From positions 1-34,451 of the forward strand of contig NZ_JH417731.1 in the NCBI RefSeq assembly GCF_000239295.1: 34,451 nt of DNA, written 5' to 3'. Positions within the stretch are counted from its first letter, which is position 1; every line of letters starts with the position of its first letter. A program made the position numbers and the translations under genes. The notes under the pieces are model-generated. The model saw only the letters and a list, made by a program, of their open reading frames with translations, was not told the DNA's origin and did not search any database. Of the stretch, positions 20,394 through 27,939 are shown one piece after another. This DNA is from Flavonifractor plautii ATCC 29863. GTDB taxonomy: Bacteria > Bacillota > Clostridia > Oscillospirales > Oscillospiraceae.

Positions 20394-21360
20394 ATGCCTG
20401 CGGCGGGCGCCTCCGCTCCCAAGCCGCCCCGGCCCAGGCCAGAGCCAGGTAGAACAGCAGAAGCAAAAGCGGCCAATAGTAGTAGAGAAACGTGGAGTAG
20501 GGAAAAGCCGCAGCGGCCAGGCGATCCAGGCCAAAGGAGAGCACCCAGCCTGCCAGCACCACAAAGGGCCGGCGACGGTAACCGCCGAAGGGGAGAGGGA
20601 ACAGGGCCAGAAGCAGAGCGGTTTTGGAGAGCTGATAAGGCCAGGGAAAGTAAAATCCAAAATCCAGCTCCAAAAGACTGGATGCCAGCAGACTGTGATT
20701 GAGCAAGCCGCATACAACTCTGGCGGCGAAAAACAGGGCCGCCGCCAGCCCAAGCCGCATGAGACTGCTCCGGTCGAACCGCCCCCAGGCGGCCCTGACG
20801 GCCAAGCCGAGCAGCAGCAGAAAAGGAAGAAAGGCCAGCCAGTCCAGCAGCAGATAAAAGGGCGGGTAGAACCGGTAGGCTGCGGGGGAAAAGATATCCC
20901 AGGGAGAAAGAACGGTACCAGTCTCGAAAAAGAGGAGCGCGAACAGCCACGCTGTGCCCCCCAGGAGAATTCCAAGGTGCTCCCGCGCCCGCAGGCAGAG
21001 CACCCCCGCCAGTAACAGCCACACTGCGAAATAGAGCAGGGTGGTAGCGAACAGGAGAAGGGCGGCCAGCCCGCCGCACACCAGCAGCACAACGGCCGCG
21101 ATCATGCGTCCCTTGGAGCAAGGGGGGCGGACGGCCGCCTCCGTCCCCTCGGCGGTGGGCGGGGCCTGCCCCTTCACCAGCTCGTCCAGGGAGAGGCCGA
21201 AGAGCTCCCCCAGCCGGACGAGTTTATCCAGGTCGGGGGTGCTGGCGCCGTTCTCCCACTTGGAAACCGACTGGCGGGATACGCCCAGCGCGTCGGCCAG
21301 TGCCTCCTGGGACATCCTGCGCTCCCTGCGAAGCTGGTAGAGCCGTTCACCCAATTCCAT
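20392..21360 (-). CDS. XRE-family regulator fused to a multi-helix membrane domain
   Basis: A 322-residue protein. Residues 1-64 form an XRE/Cro-like helix-turn-helix (MSQEALADALGVSRQSVSKW, ending FGLSLDELVKG). From about residue 80 to the end there are roughly eight hydrophobic stretches (for example AAVVLLVCGGLAALLLFATT). Membrane-tethered XRE regulators of this kind are common in Clostridia, but their signals are mostly unknown. ATG 21360 has AAAAGGAGG eight bases upstream; the in-frame extension to 21456 would cross the promoter. It probably controls its own promoter through the repeat described at 21419-21454. Confidence 0.88.
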   Translation of the reverse strand: MELGERLYQLRRERRMSQEALADALGVSRQSVSKWENGASTPDLDKLVRLGELFGLSLDELVKGQAPPTAEGTEAAVRPPCSKGRMIAAVVLLVCGGLAALLLFATTLLYFAVWLLLAGVLCLRAREHLGILLGGTAWLFALLFFETGTVLSPWDIFSPAAYRFYPPFYLLLDWLAFLPFLLLLGLAVRAAWGRFDRSSLMRLGLAAALFFAARVVCGLLNHSLLASSLLELDFGFYFPWPYQLSKTALLLALFPLPFGGYRRRPFVVLAGWVLSFGLDRLAAAAFPYSTFLYYYWPLLLLLFYLALAWAGAAWERRRPPQA

Positions 21361-21389
21361 GGCGGAACCTCCTTTTATTTGCTGCTTCC

Positions 21390-21454
21390 AGTATAACAGA
21401 AACGGGGAAAGGAGGCCAGCAACCGGCCTTGAAACTTGCGCAACCGGCGGTTGC
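21390..21454 (-). promoter_or_regulatory. Promoter region of the XRE gene with tandem repeats
   Basis: Read leftward, TATACT (21390-21395) is a good -10. Upstream, GCAACCGGC occurs at 21419-21427 and 21440-21448, exactly 21 bases (two helical turns) apart, and the second copy is part of a palindrome GCAACCGGCGGTTGC (21440-21454). The -35 itself is poor. The arrangement suits an operator. Confidence 0.55.
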
Positions 21455-21460
21455 ACCTGT

Positions 21461-21496
21461 GAAAAACCGGCGGCGGAGCTGTGTCCGCCGCCGGTT
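21461..21496 (-). terminator. Terminator of galE
   Basis: Arms 21465-21477 and 21484-21496 pair perfectly over 13 bases with a six-base loop and, read leftward, run into TTTTTC. It lies just after the galE stop. Confidence 0.88.
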
Positions 21497-21501
21497 CAGG
21501 G

Positions 21502-22488
21502 TTAACCGCCGTAGCCGTCGGGGTGGGAGGCATGCCACCTCCAGGCGGAGGAGATGATGTCCTCCACATTGGTGTACTTGGGTTGCCAGCCCAGCACCTC
21601 CATGGCCTTCCGGCTGGAGGCGATCAGTGTGGCGGGGTCGCCGGGGCGGCGGCCCTCCTCCCGGACGGGGATGGGGTGGCCGGTGACCCGGCGGGCGGCC
21701 TCGATGATCTCCCGGTTGGAGAAGCCCTGCCCGTTGCCCAGGTTGAAGGTGGCGGAGGTGTTGGTGCGCTTCAGGTAGTCCAGGGCCAGGAAGTGGGCGT
21801 CGATGAGATCCTCCACGTGGATGTAGTCCCGGATACAGGTGCCGTCCTTGGTGGGGTAGTCGGTGCCGAAGAGGGAGAGCTGCTCCCGCTTGCCCTGGGC
21901 CACCTGGAGGATGAGGGGGATCAGGTGGCTCTCCGGCCGGTGATCCTCGCCGATGGAGCCGTCGTGCCAGGCCCCGGCCACGTTGAAGTAGCGCAGGGCA
22001 CAGAACTTGAGGCCGTGGGCCAGGTCGCACCACTTGAGCATCTTCTCCACGATGAGCTTGCTCTCGCCGTAGGGGTTGGTGGGGTTCTGAGGGTGGGCCT
22101 CGTCGATGGGCACATACTCCGGCTCGCCGAAGGTGGCGGCGGTGGAGGAGAACACCAGATAGGGCACCTTGTGGGCGAGCATGGTCTCGATGAGGGCTAG
22201 ACCGGCGGTGACGTTGTTGCGGAAATACTGCTCGGGCACCTGCATACTCTCTCCCACCAGGGAGAAGGCGGCGAAGTGGATGACCGCCTCGATGGGCTCC
22301 CTGGAAAATACATCGTCCAGGAAGGCCCGGTCGGCCACGCTGCCCACATAGAGGCGGCCGCCCTTGAGGGCCTCCCGGTGGCCCTTGGACAGGTCGTCCA
22401 CCACCACCACGTCGGCCCCCCGCTCGATCAGGGCGGCCACGCAGTGGCTGCCGATATACCCGGCGCCGCCGGTCACTAGAATTGCCAT
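21502..22488 (-). CDS. galE: UDP-glucose 4-epimerase
   Basis: A 328-residue short-chain dehydrogenase-type enzyme interconverting UDP-glucose and UDP-galactose for the Leloir pathway and envelope glycans. The NAD+ motif GGAGYIGSH is at residues 7-15, the catalytic pair is Y140/K144 in YGESK, and S115-T116 in VFSSTAA complete the site. Length is normal (about 330-340). It follows the alpha/beta hydrolase gene by 19 bases and is probably co-transcribed with it; a terminator follows. No galK or galT is visible here. Confidence 0.95.
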   Translation of the reverse strand: MAILVTGGAGYIGSHCVAALIERGADVVVVDDLSKGHREALKGGRLYVGSVADRAFLDDVFSREPIEAVIHFAAFSLVGESMQVPEQYFRNNVTAGLALIETMLAHKVPYLVFSSTAATFGEPEYVPIDEAHPQNPTNPYGESKLIVEKMLKWCDLAHGLKFCALRYFNVAGAWHDGSIGEDHRPESHLIPLILQVAQGKREQLSLFGTDYPTKDGTCIRDYIHVEDLIDAHFLALDYLKRTNTSATFNLGNGQGFSNREIIEAARRVTGHPIPVREEGRRPGDPATLIASSRKAMEVLGWQPKYTNVEDIISSAWRWHASHPDGYGG

Positions 22489-22507
22489 AGCAAAAACCTC
22501 GTTTCTT

Positions 22508-23470
22508 TTATAGTGTCTCCAGAAGGAAACGCCCGATGCTCTCCATGGCCTCGGTGGCCTTTTTCATGGGGAACATCTGGAATACATGCCAGAGATCCGT
22601 CCACACCTCCAGCCGGCAAGGCACCGCGGCCTGCACCAGCCGGTCCCGCAGGCGGATAGAGTCGGAAAGCAGCAGCTCGCTGCTTCCCGCCTGGATGAGG
22701 GTGGGGGGAAAGTCCTTCAAATCGCCGAACAGGGGGGAGAGCCGGAAGTCGGACCAGTCCTGGTCCCGGGCGTAGGCGTCCCGAACGGCGTGAATATAGT
22801 TGACCGTGAGCACCGGGTCGATGGCGGCCCGCTCCTGGTAGGACTTGCCGCTGGCGGTCATATCTGTCCACGGGGAGAGGAGAATGAGGGCCCGGGGCAG
22901 CCGCCGTCCGGCCTCTTTGAGCAGGTGGGTGAGCACCAGGGCCAGGTTTCCGCCGGCGGAGTCGCCGGCCACCACCACGTCCCGGGCGCCGTAGCCCTGG
23001 TACATCAGGTAGTCCCAGGCCTTCACGGCGTCCTCCACCGCGGCGGGATAGGGGTGCTCCGGGGCGAGGCGGTACTCGAAGGAGAGCACCTGCCAGCCGG
23101 TGACGTTGGCCAGCTTGGAGGCCAGAATACGGGAATAGCCCAGGTTGCCGCTGGTATAGCCGCCCCCGTGGCAGTAGAGGATGGCCCGGCGGCGGTCGTG
23201 GCCCCGGTGGGGACGCACCCAGGCGCAGTTCATGCCGTCCAGCTCAAAGGGCTCCCAGCTCATGCCAGCCATGGGGGCCACCAAACGGCCCAGCAGCTCC
23301 TGCCCCTTGCGCTGCTTCTCCAGATCCTCCACATTCATGGTCTCCGGCGTGGCGGCGGTGTGAATGGCCTTGAGGGCGCGCATGAAGGGGTCCAGGCGGC
23401 GGGTCTCGTCGGCCTGGCGCTCTTCCGGTGTGCGGCGGGCCAGCTTGATGTGGATACGGTCCTGTTCCAT
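22508..23470 (-). CDS. Alpha/beta hydrolase of the hormone-sensitive-lipase type
   Basis: A 320-residue esterase/lipase. The oxyanion-hole motif HGGG is at residues 101-104 and the nucleophile is S171 in GDSAGG; an Asp in the DPVL region and His in WHVF near the C-terminus complete a triad. There is no signal peptide, so it should act in the cytoplasm. ATG 23470 (MEQDRIHIKL) has GGAGG nine bases upstream. It diverges from the acyltransferase-DUF6320 pair, an arrangement that suggests opposite acylation and deacylation of a shared, unknown substrate. It likely forms an operon with galE. Confidence 0.9.
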   Translation of the reverse strand: MEQDRIHIKLARRTPEERQADETRRLDPFMRALKAIHTAATPETMNVEDLEKQRKGQELLGRLVAPMAGMSWEPFELDGMNCAWVRPHRGHDRRRAILYCHGGGYTSGNLGYSRILASKLANVTGWQVLSFEYRLAPEHPYPAAVEDAVKAWDYLMYQGYGARDVVVAGDSAGGNLALVLTHLLKEAGRRLPRALILLSPWTDMTASGKSYQERAAIDPVLTVNYIHAVRDAYARDQDWSDFRLSPLFGDLKDFPPTLIQAGSSELLLSDSIRLRDRLVQAAVPCRLEVWTDLWHVFQMFPMKKATEAMESIGRFLLETL

Positions 23471-23509
23471 AGTGGAAGTCCTCCTTGTCAACTGTTCTGA
23501 TTATACCAC

Positions 23510-23515
23510 AGGGCT
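23510..23515 (-). promoter_or_regulatory. Candidate -10 box of the hydrolase-galE operon
   Basis: A perfect TATAAT read leftward, 40 bases before ATG 23470; the -35 at 17-base spacing is weak (TTCTTT). Confidence 0.55.
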
Positions 23516-23550
23516 GCCGGAAAAGAAAGGGTGGATCGCCCGTATTCCCC

Positions 23551-23579
23551 TTGCCGCGGAGGATGGAACGTGGTATGAT
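23551..23579 (+). promoter_or_regulatory. Promoter of the acyltransferase gene
   Basis: TTGCCG (23551-23556), 17 bases, TATGAT (23574-23579). It lies back to back with the hydrolase promoter, about 35 bases away, so a shared regulator is possible. Confidence 0.65.
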
Positions 23580-23615
23580 AGGCCTAGATTATGTTGACCG
23601 GAAGGGGGGCGGAGT

Positions 23616-24908
23616 ATGCCGAGGGACAAGCGGGGCGAAAAGCCGGAGTGGTATCCCCTGGACAATGCGGGTGTGCTCTATTCCGCCCTCCAGAAGGAGA
23701 AATATTCGGCCATCTACCGCTTCTCTGCCGTGATGGCGGAGCGGGTGGACCGGGATGCCCTGCAGCGGGCCGTGGACAAAACCATGCCACGGTTCCCGTC
23801 CTTCGGGGTGCGCATCAAGAAGGGGGCTTTCTGGTACTACTTCGAGCCAAACAGCGCCCCCGGGCCCTTTGTGAAGGAGGATATCTCCAACCCCTGCCAG
23901 CCGGTGCGCTTCCGGGAGGACAACGGCTGGCTGGTACGCTTTTACTATTATGAGAAGCGCATCTCCGTGGAGGTGTTCCACGCCGTCAGTGACGGCGGCG
24001 GGGCGCTGGTATTTTTCAAGACTTTGCTGGCGGTCTACCTGCGGGAGCTGGGGTATTCCATCCCAAACACCCACGGCATTCTGGACGTGGCGGAGGAGCC
24101 CCGGCGGGCGGAACGGGAGGACGCCTACGGCCGCTACGCCACCGTGCGTCCCCGGCGGGAGAAGCGGGGGAAAAAGGCCTACCAGAACAACGGTACGGCA
24201 GAGCCTTTCTATACCTTCAACGTCACCATGGGCTTCTGCTCGGTGGCCCGGCTGAAGGAGAAGGCCAGGGGCTACGGGGTGTCCATCACGGAGTACCTGA
24301 CTGCCGTCCTGCTGAAGGTGATCGCCGACAAGCAGCACCGGGAGCGCCCCCGGCGGGAGAGGCCGGTGGCGCTGGCCATACCTATCAACCTGCGGGGCTG
24401 GTTTCCCTCGGAAACCCTGCGCAACTTCATTTTGACGGTGCGGCCCTCCATCGACCCCTCTCTGGGAGAGTATACCTTTGAAGAGGTGCTCTCTCAGGTG
24501 CACCACTATCTCCGGCTGAACATCAACCGCCAACAGATGCAGGCGGCCATCGCCGGGAATGTGAAATTCACCACAAACCGGCTGCTGCAGCTCGTCCCCA
24601 TCGTGCTGAAGAATCCGGTCATGTCCCTGGGCTACAAGCTGGCGGGTGTACTGCCTTACTCGGGCACCTATACCAACCCAGGCCCCTTCCCCGTGCCGGA
24701 GGAGATGGCTCCGCACATACACCATATGGAGGTGATTCTGGGCCAGGCCACCACGCCCCGGCCCCACTGTGCCTCCATGAGCTATGGGGATATCATGGAG
24801 ATCACCTTCGCGGGTACCCAAAAGGAGAGCGATACCGAGCGGGATTTTTTCCGCTTTTTGGTGCGGGAGGGCATTCCGGTGAAGGTGGAGAGCAACCGGA
24901 CGGAATAA
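23616..24908 (+). CDS. Condensation-fold acyltransferase (alcohol acetyltransferase-like)
   Basis: A 430-residue protein of the CoA-dependent acyltransferase superfamily (condensation domain, BAHD, alcohol acetyltransferase). The active-site motif HxxxDGG is visible as HAVSDGGG with H122 and D126. A second-half signature resembles the structural DFG-like region (NFILTVRPSIDPS, then FPVPEEMAPHIHHMEV). No carrier protein or synthetase gene is near, so a nonribosomal peptide role is unlikely; it probably transfers an acyl group from acyl-CoA to an alcohol or lipid. It is followed after 18 bases by a DUF6320 membrane protein. GGGGGGCGGAG supports the start. Confidence 0.82.
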   Translation: MPRDKRGEKPEWYPLDNAGVLYSALQKEKYSAIYRFSAVMAERVDRDALQRAVDKTMPRFPSFGVRIKKGAFWYYFEPNSAPGPFVKEDISNPCQPVRFREDNGWLVRFYYYEKRISVEVFHAVSDGGGALVFFKTLLAVYLRELGYSIPNTHGILDVAEEPRRAEREDAYGRYATVRPRREKRGKKAYQNNGTAEPFYTFNVTMGFCSVARLKEKARGYGVSITEYLTAVLLKVIADKQHRERPRRERPVALAIPINLRGWFPSETLRNFILTVRPSIDPSLGEYTFEEVLSQVHHYLRLNINRQQMQAAIAGNVKFTTNRLLQLVPIVLKNPVMSLGYKLAGVLPYSGTYTNPGPFPVPEEMAPHIHHMEVILGQATTPRPHCASMSYGDIMEITFAGTQKESDTERDFFRFLVREGIPVKVESNRTE

Positions 24909-24926
24909 GCCAAAGGAGGCCCACAT

Positions 24927-25631
24927 ATGTCTTACTGTGTTCATTGCGGCGTGGAGCTGGACGCCACGGCGTCCTTCTGCCCTCTGTGCCATACGCGGGT
25001 TCTGGACCCCGGCCAACCGGTGGATACCGCCTCCCCCAAGCCTTTTCCCACCCGGCGGGGGGAGGTGGCGCCGGCGGCCAAACAGGAGGTGGCGCTGCTC
25101 ATTACCGCCATGCTCGCCTCGGTGGCGGTGTGCTGCGGCGTACTCAATCTGTTCCTGCGGGCGGACCGGATGTGGTCGCTGTACGTCATCGGCGCGGCGG
25201 CCATGCTGTGGCTGTGGCTGGTGCCGCCGCTGCTGGCCCGGGGGATGCACCTGCTGCTGCGGCTGTTGCTGGACGTGGCGGCGGTGGCGCTGTACGTCTA
25301 CCTGATCTCCGTGGATCTCAATGGGAGAGACTGGTACCTGGGCCTGGCAGCCCCCATCATCCTGTGGGGCGGGGCGATCCTTCTCCTGCTGGGGCTGGTG
25401 CTGCGGGTCTACCGCCGGTCGGCCCTCACTACGCTGACGATTCTGATCGGCAGCATTGGAGTCTTTGTGTTCGGAATGGAGTTTTTTGTGGACCGCTGGC
25501 TGCACCAGCTTTGGAGTCCGTCCTGGTCCCTGGTGGTGCTCACCATCTGCATCGGAATGGTGATTCCGCTCATCATTATTCGCCGCGTCCCCGCCCTCCG
25601 GGAGGAGGCGCGCAGAAGGTTCCATCTCTGA
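24927..25631 (+). CDS. Zinc-ribbon membrane protein (DUF6320)
   Basis: A 234-residue protein. C4, C7, C18 and C21 (CVHCGVE and FCPLCH) form an N-terminal zinc ribbon. After a linker of about 25 residues come six hydrophobic helices from about residue 54 to 215, ending in a basic tail. I recall this DUF6320 arrangement next to acetyltransferase-like genes in Clostridia, but no function is known to me. A CAAAGGAGG site precedes the ATG. It shares the transcript of the acyltransferase and may anchor it to the membrane or handle its substrate; that is inference. Confidence 0.85.
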   Translation: MSYCVHCGVELDATASFCPLCHTRVLDPGQPVDTASPKPFPTRRGEVAPAAKQEVALLITAMLASVAVCCGVLNLFLRADRMWSLYVIGAAAMLWLWLVPPLLARGMHLLLRLLLDVAAVALYVYLISVDLNGRDWYLGLAAPIILWGGAILLLLGLVLRVYRRSALTTLTILIGSIGVFVFGMEFFVDRWLHQLWSPSWSLVVLTICIGMVIPLIIIRRVPALREEARRRFHL

Positions 25632-25640
25632 AAGATGTGC

Positions 25641-25670
25641 TTGACAGATCCACAGCGCGGAAGTTAGAAT
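25641..25670 (+). promoter_or_regulatory. Promoter of the DUF4190 gene
   Basis: TTGACA (perfect -35, 25641-25646), 18 bases, TAGAAT (25665-25670). It begins ten bases after the DUF6320 stop and gives a leader of about 95 bases. Confidence 0.75.
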
Positions 25671-25693
25671 AGGAGAGAGAACGAAACACGTCG

Positions 25694-25735
25694 AAAAGCG
25701 GGATATCCCGCTTTTGCGCCCGGCCTGCCGGGCGC
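25694..25735 (+). promoter_or_regulatory. Two tandem perfect hairpins in the DUF4190 leader
   Basis: A 22-base perfect palindrome (25694-25715, arms AAAAGCGGGAT) ends in TTTT. It is followed at once by a second stem, GCGCCCGGC and GCCGGGCGC (25716-25724 and 25727-25735). Both lie between the promoter and the ribosome site, so they could attenuate or stabilise the transcript. Confidence 0.6.
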
Positions 25736-25771
25736 AGGAGAGCGGTGTGTGGAGGAAAGGAGAACGGCACG

Positions 25772-26056
25772 ATGAATGAAGGTAATATCCCTGGAAAAAA
25801 TGAGGCTCTGATCTCCCTGATTCTGGGTATTGTGGGCCTGGTGGTCGCCCTGTTCGTCAACGGTATTTTCGGCATGATTCTTGGTATCGCCGGCCTTGTT
25901 GTGTCCTCGCGCTCCAAGAGCATGGGCTATAACGACAGCTTGCGGACGGCCGGCTTTGTGCTCTCTGTCCTGTCGGTAGTTCTGGGCGGCATTACCCTGG
26001 TGGCCTGCATTGCCTGTACGGCTGGTTTGGGTATTCTGGGCGCCTCTCTGTACTAA
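25772..26056 (+). CDS. DUF4190-like small membrane protein
   Basis: A 94-residue protein with three hydrophobic segments: ALISLILGIVGLVVALFVNG, FGMILGIAGLVVSS and a C-terminal Gly/Ala-rich helix. The repeating LGIxGL pattern with a polar SRSKSMGYND turn is the DUF4190 form. These proteins are usually of unknown function. ATG 25772 has AAAGGAG nine bases upstream. It has its own promoter, and a strong terminator follows before lgt. Confidence 0.8.
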   Translation: MNEGNIPGKNEALISLILGIVGLVVALFVNGIFGMILGIAGLVVSSRSKSMGYNDSLRTAGFVLSVLSVVLGGITLVACIACTAGLGILGASLY

Positions 26057-26068
26057 GAAGGGGAAACG

Positions 26069-26102
26069 AAATGCGGCAGCCGGTGTGGCTGCCGCATTTT
26101 TT
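26069..26102 (+). terminator. Terminator between the DUF4190 gene and lgt
   Basis: AAATGCGGCAGCC (26069-26081) pairs with GGCTGCCGCATTT (26087-26099), five-base loop, T-run of six. The lgt ribosome site GGAGG follows directly and its ATG is 18 bases away. Confidence 0.88.
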
Positions 26103-26119
26103 GGAGGAAAGATGCGATC

Positions 26120-26959
26120 ATGCTCCCATATCTGTCTCTCTTTGGGCGGTTGATGCCCACCTATGGCGTGCTGGGGATGGCCGGACTGGGCTTCGGCCTG
26201 CTGGCTGCTCTGCTGCGCTGCAAGCGCTTCGGACTGTCCCGGGACGACTGCGCCTACCTGTATATTTTGGGGGCGGTGGGGGCCTTGGTGGGGGCCAAGC
26301 TACTCTACCTGCTCCCCCTCCTGCCCCGGCTGGCTGTGGAGCTGCCCCTGCTCTGGGAGGAGCCAGGGGAGTTCTATGCCCGCTATCTCTCCGGCGGCAT
26401 GGTGTTTTACGGCGGCTTTTTCGGCGGTGTGGCGGCGGCCTGGGGGGCGGCCAAATATTTAAGGCTCCGCCTGTCCGACTTCTTCCCGGTGCTGGTGCCC
26501 GCCCTGCCTCTGGTGCACGCCGTGGGGCGGGTAGGCTGTTTTTGCGCCGGCTGTTGCTATGGACGGGCGGCTCCGCCCCCCTGGGGCATAGCATTCACTC
26601 ACGCCATTGCCGGGCCCAACGGCGTGCCCCTTCTGCCGGTGCAGCTTTGGGAGGCGGGGGCGGAGCTGGTGATTTTCGCCTTTCTGCTCTGGTATGCCGG
26701 GCGGGCCGCCGGGCCGGGGCAGATGCTCCGGGCCTATGTGTTCTGCTATGCCCCGGTGCGGTTTGTGTTGGAGTGGTTTCGGGGGGATCCGGCCCGGGGG
26801 ATGTACGGGCCCCTCTCCACGTCTCAGTGGCTCAGCTTGGTTGTTCTGACCTTGGCCCTGGCGTGGCCTGTGGCGGGGCGGAAGCTCAAAAAATACGGCC
26901 GTGAAAGGGTATCCCAGCAAAAGGGCAACAGAGACAAGAGTGATTCAGCTCATTCATAA
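26120..26959 (+). CDS. lgt: Prolipoprotein diacylglyceryl transferase family, atypical signature
   Basis: A 279-residue membrane enzyme with about seven helices. Lgt attaches diacylglycerol to the lipobox cysteine of prolipoproteins. Recognisable parts are YLSGGMVFYGGFFGG, the signature region HAVGRVGCFCAGCCYG (R137, G148 kept) and the late motif RFVLEWFRGDP with R214 and E218. In E. coli the signature reads GRIGNFINGELWG; here N146 and E151 positions are cysteines (C140, C145). This variant occurs in a branch of Lgt-like proteins; whether it is the main Lgt of this cell is open. The gene follows a terminator with no visible promoter of its own. Confidence 0.85.
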   Translation: MLPYLSLFGRLMPTYGVLGMAGLGFGLLAALLRCKRFGLSRDDCAYLYILGAVGALVGAKLLYLLPLLPRLAVELPLLWEEPGEFYARYLSGGMVFYGGFFGGVAAAWGAAKYLRLRLSDFFPVLVPALPLVHAVGRVGCFCAGCCYGRAAPPPWGIAFTHAIAGPNGVPLLPVQLWEAGAELVIFAFLLWYAGRAAGPGQMLRAYVFCYAPVRFVLEWFRGDPARGMYGPLSTSQWLSLVVLTLALAWPVAGRKLKKYGRERVSQQKGNRDKSDSAHS

Positions 26960-26976
26960 GAACTATAGGAAAGAGG

Positions 26977-27025
26977 AAACAGCCAGAGCTGACGTGCCAA
27001 AAAGGGCCGCTGGCTCTGGCTGTTT
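26977..27025. terminator. Terminator after lgt
   Basis: AAACAGCCAGAGC (26977-26989) and GCTCTGGCTGTTT (27013-27025) form a perfect 13-bp stem around a 23-base loop. It ends lgt and faces the convergent HAD gene, whose stop is about 105 bases further right. Confidence 0.75.
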
Positions 27026-27130
27026 AAATTTCCGGTTTCATGACAGCAGGGGGACTTTTAGACAAGACTTATTTTACATTTAAACCTGGCTTTGAACCAG
27101 TAAAGAGGTATCGACAGTCCCGGCGCTTTT

Positions 27131-27904
27131 TCAGATGAGCCGAAAATGGCGCAGCGCCTGTTCAATCCCTTTTTCGTCCACACTTGCCGTGACATAATCT
27201 GCGGCATGCTTTACCGCTTCCGAGGCGTTGCCCATGGCAACTCCAATTCCCGCGTAAGCCAGCATGTCGAGGTCGTTTTCCGCATCGCCAAACGCCATGC
27301 ATTCCAGCCGCGAGAGACCGAAGCGCGTGAGAAAGCGCCGCATGCCAGCCGCCTTTCCTCCGGCCTCGGGGATGATGTCTACGCCGCCCTCACTCCATCT
27401 CGCCAGCTTGCAGCCCGTGGGGAGCAGAGCCCTCAGAAGGGGTTCCTCTTTTCTGGAGCAAAAGGCCGTGGCCTGATAGACCGGTCGGCCGGTATAGGGG
27501 GCGACCTCCGGGACAGGGGTGGAGATTTCCGCCTGCGCCTGCCGGACGGCGTCGGTGACGCGGTTAATGTAGATGCGTTCCTCCTCCACCAGGGCGAGGG
27601 GCGGGCCATCCGCACAGAATAGGTCTGCCAGCGCCTGCACGGCTTGCGGCGGCAGCGGAGTACCGGAGAGCTGCCGTTGGCTGCTGTCCAGGTAGAGCTG
27701 ACCATTCAGGGTGATATAGCCATCAAACGCCATCTCCCCCACCGGGAGGCTCCGCAGCTCCAGAATGTGCCTGCCGGTGGACAGAAACACCAGGGTTCCA
27801 CCGGCACGCAGCGCGCGAATACAAGCCCTTGTGTGCGGAGAAATCCGGCCGGTCCGGTGGGAGAGCAGGGTTCCGTCCACATCAAAAAAGATGGCCTTGA
27901 TCAT
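27131..27904 (-). CDS. HAD hydrolase, Cof type
   Basis: A 257-residue cytoplasmic phosphatase of the Cof/YidA subfamily, typically acting on sugar or cofactor phosphates. Motif I is DVDGTL with D8 and D10, motif II is LSTGR, and motif IV is AFGDAENDLDM near the C-terminus, with the large C2 cap between. ATG 27904 has GGAGG seven bases before it; an upstream in-frame start at 27931 crosses that site. It lies 35 bases after dinB in the same direction, so it may be carried on the dinB transcript. The substrate cannot be predicted. Confidence 0.92.
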   Translation of the reverse strand: MIKAIFFDVDGTLLSHRTGRISPHTRACIRALRAGGTLVFLSTGRHILELRSLPVGEMAFDGYITLNGQLYLDSSQRQLSGTPLPPQAVQALADLFCADGPPLALVEEERIYINRVTDAVRQAQAEISTPVPEVAPYTGRPVYQATAFCSRKEEPLLRALLPTGCKLARWSEGGVDIIPEAGGKAAGMRRFLTRFGLSRLECMAFGDAENDLDMLAYAGIGVAMGNASEAVKHAADYVTASVDEKGIEQALRHFRLI

Positions 27905-27939
27905 GATGAATCCTCCTCTGCCGGGCGGCATCCAGATAT

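Noticed and set aside
23589-25625. 678-codon leftward frame antisense to the acyltransferase and DUF6320 genes
   Set aside because: Its translation is dominated by His, Gln, Arg, Pro and Gly, typical of the complement of GC-rich coding DNA; the opposite strand has clear family motifs and ribosome sites.
27086-27104. Leftward sequence resembling a tRNA T-arm (CTGG, TTCAAAG, CCAG)
   Set aside because: No acceptor, D or anticodon arm can be folded around it; a four-base chance stem.
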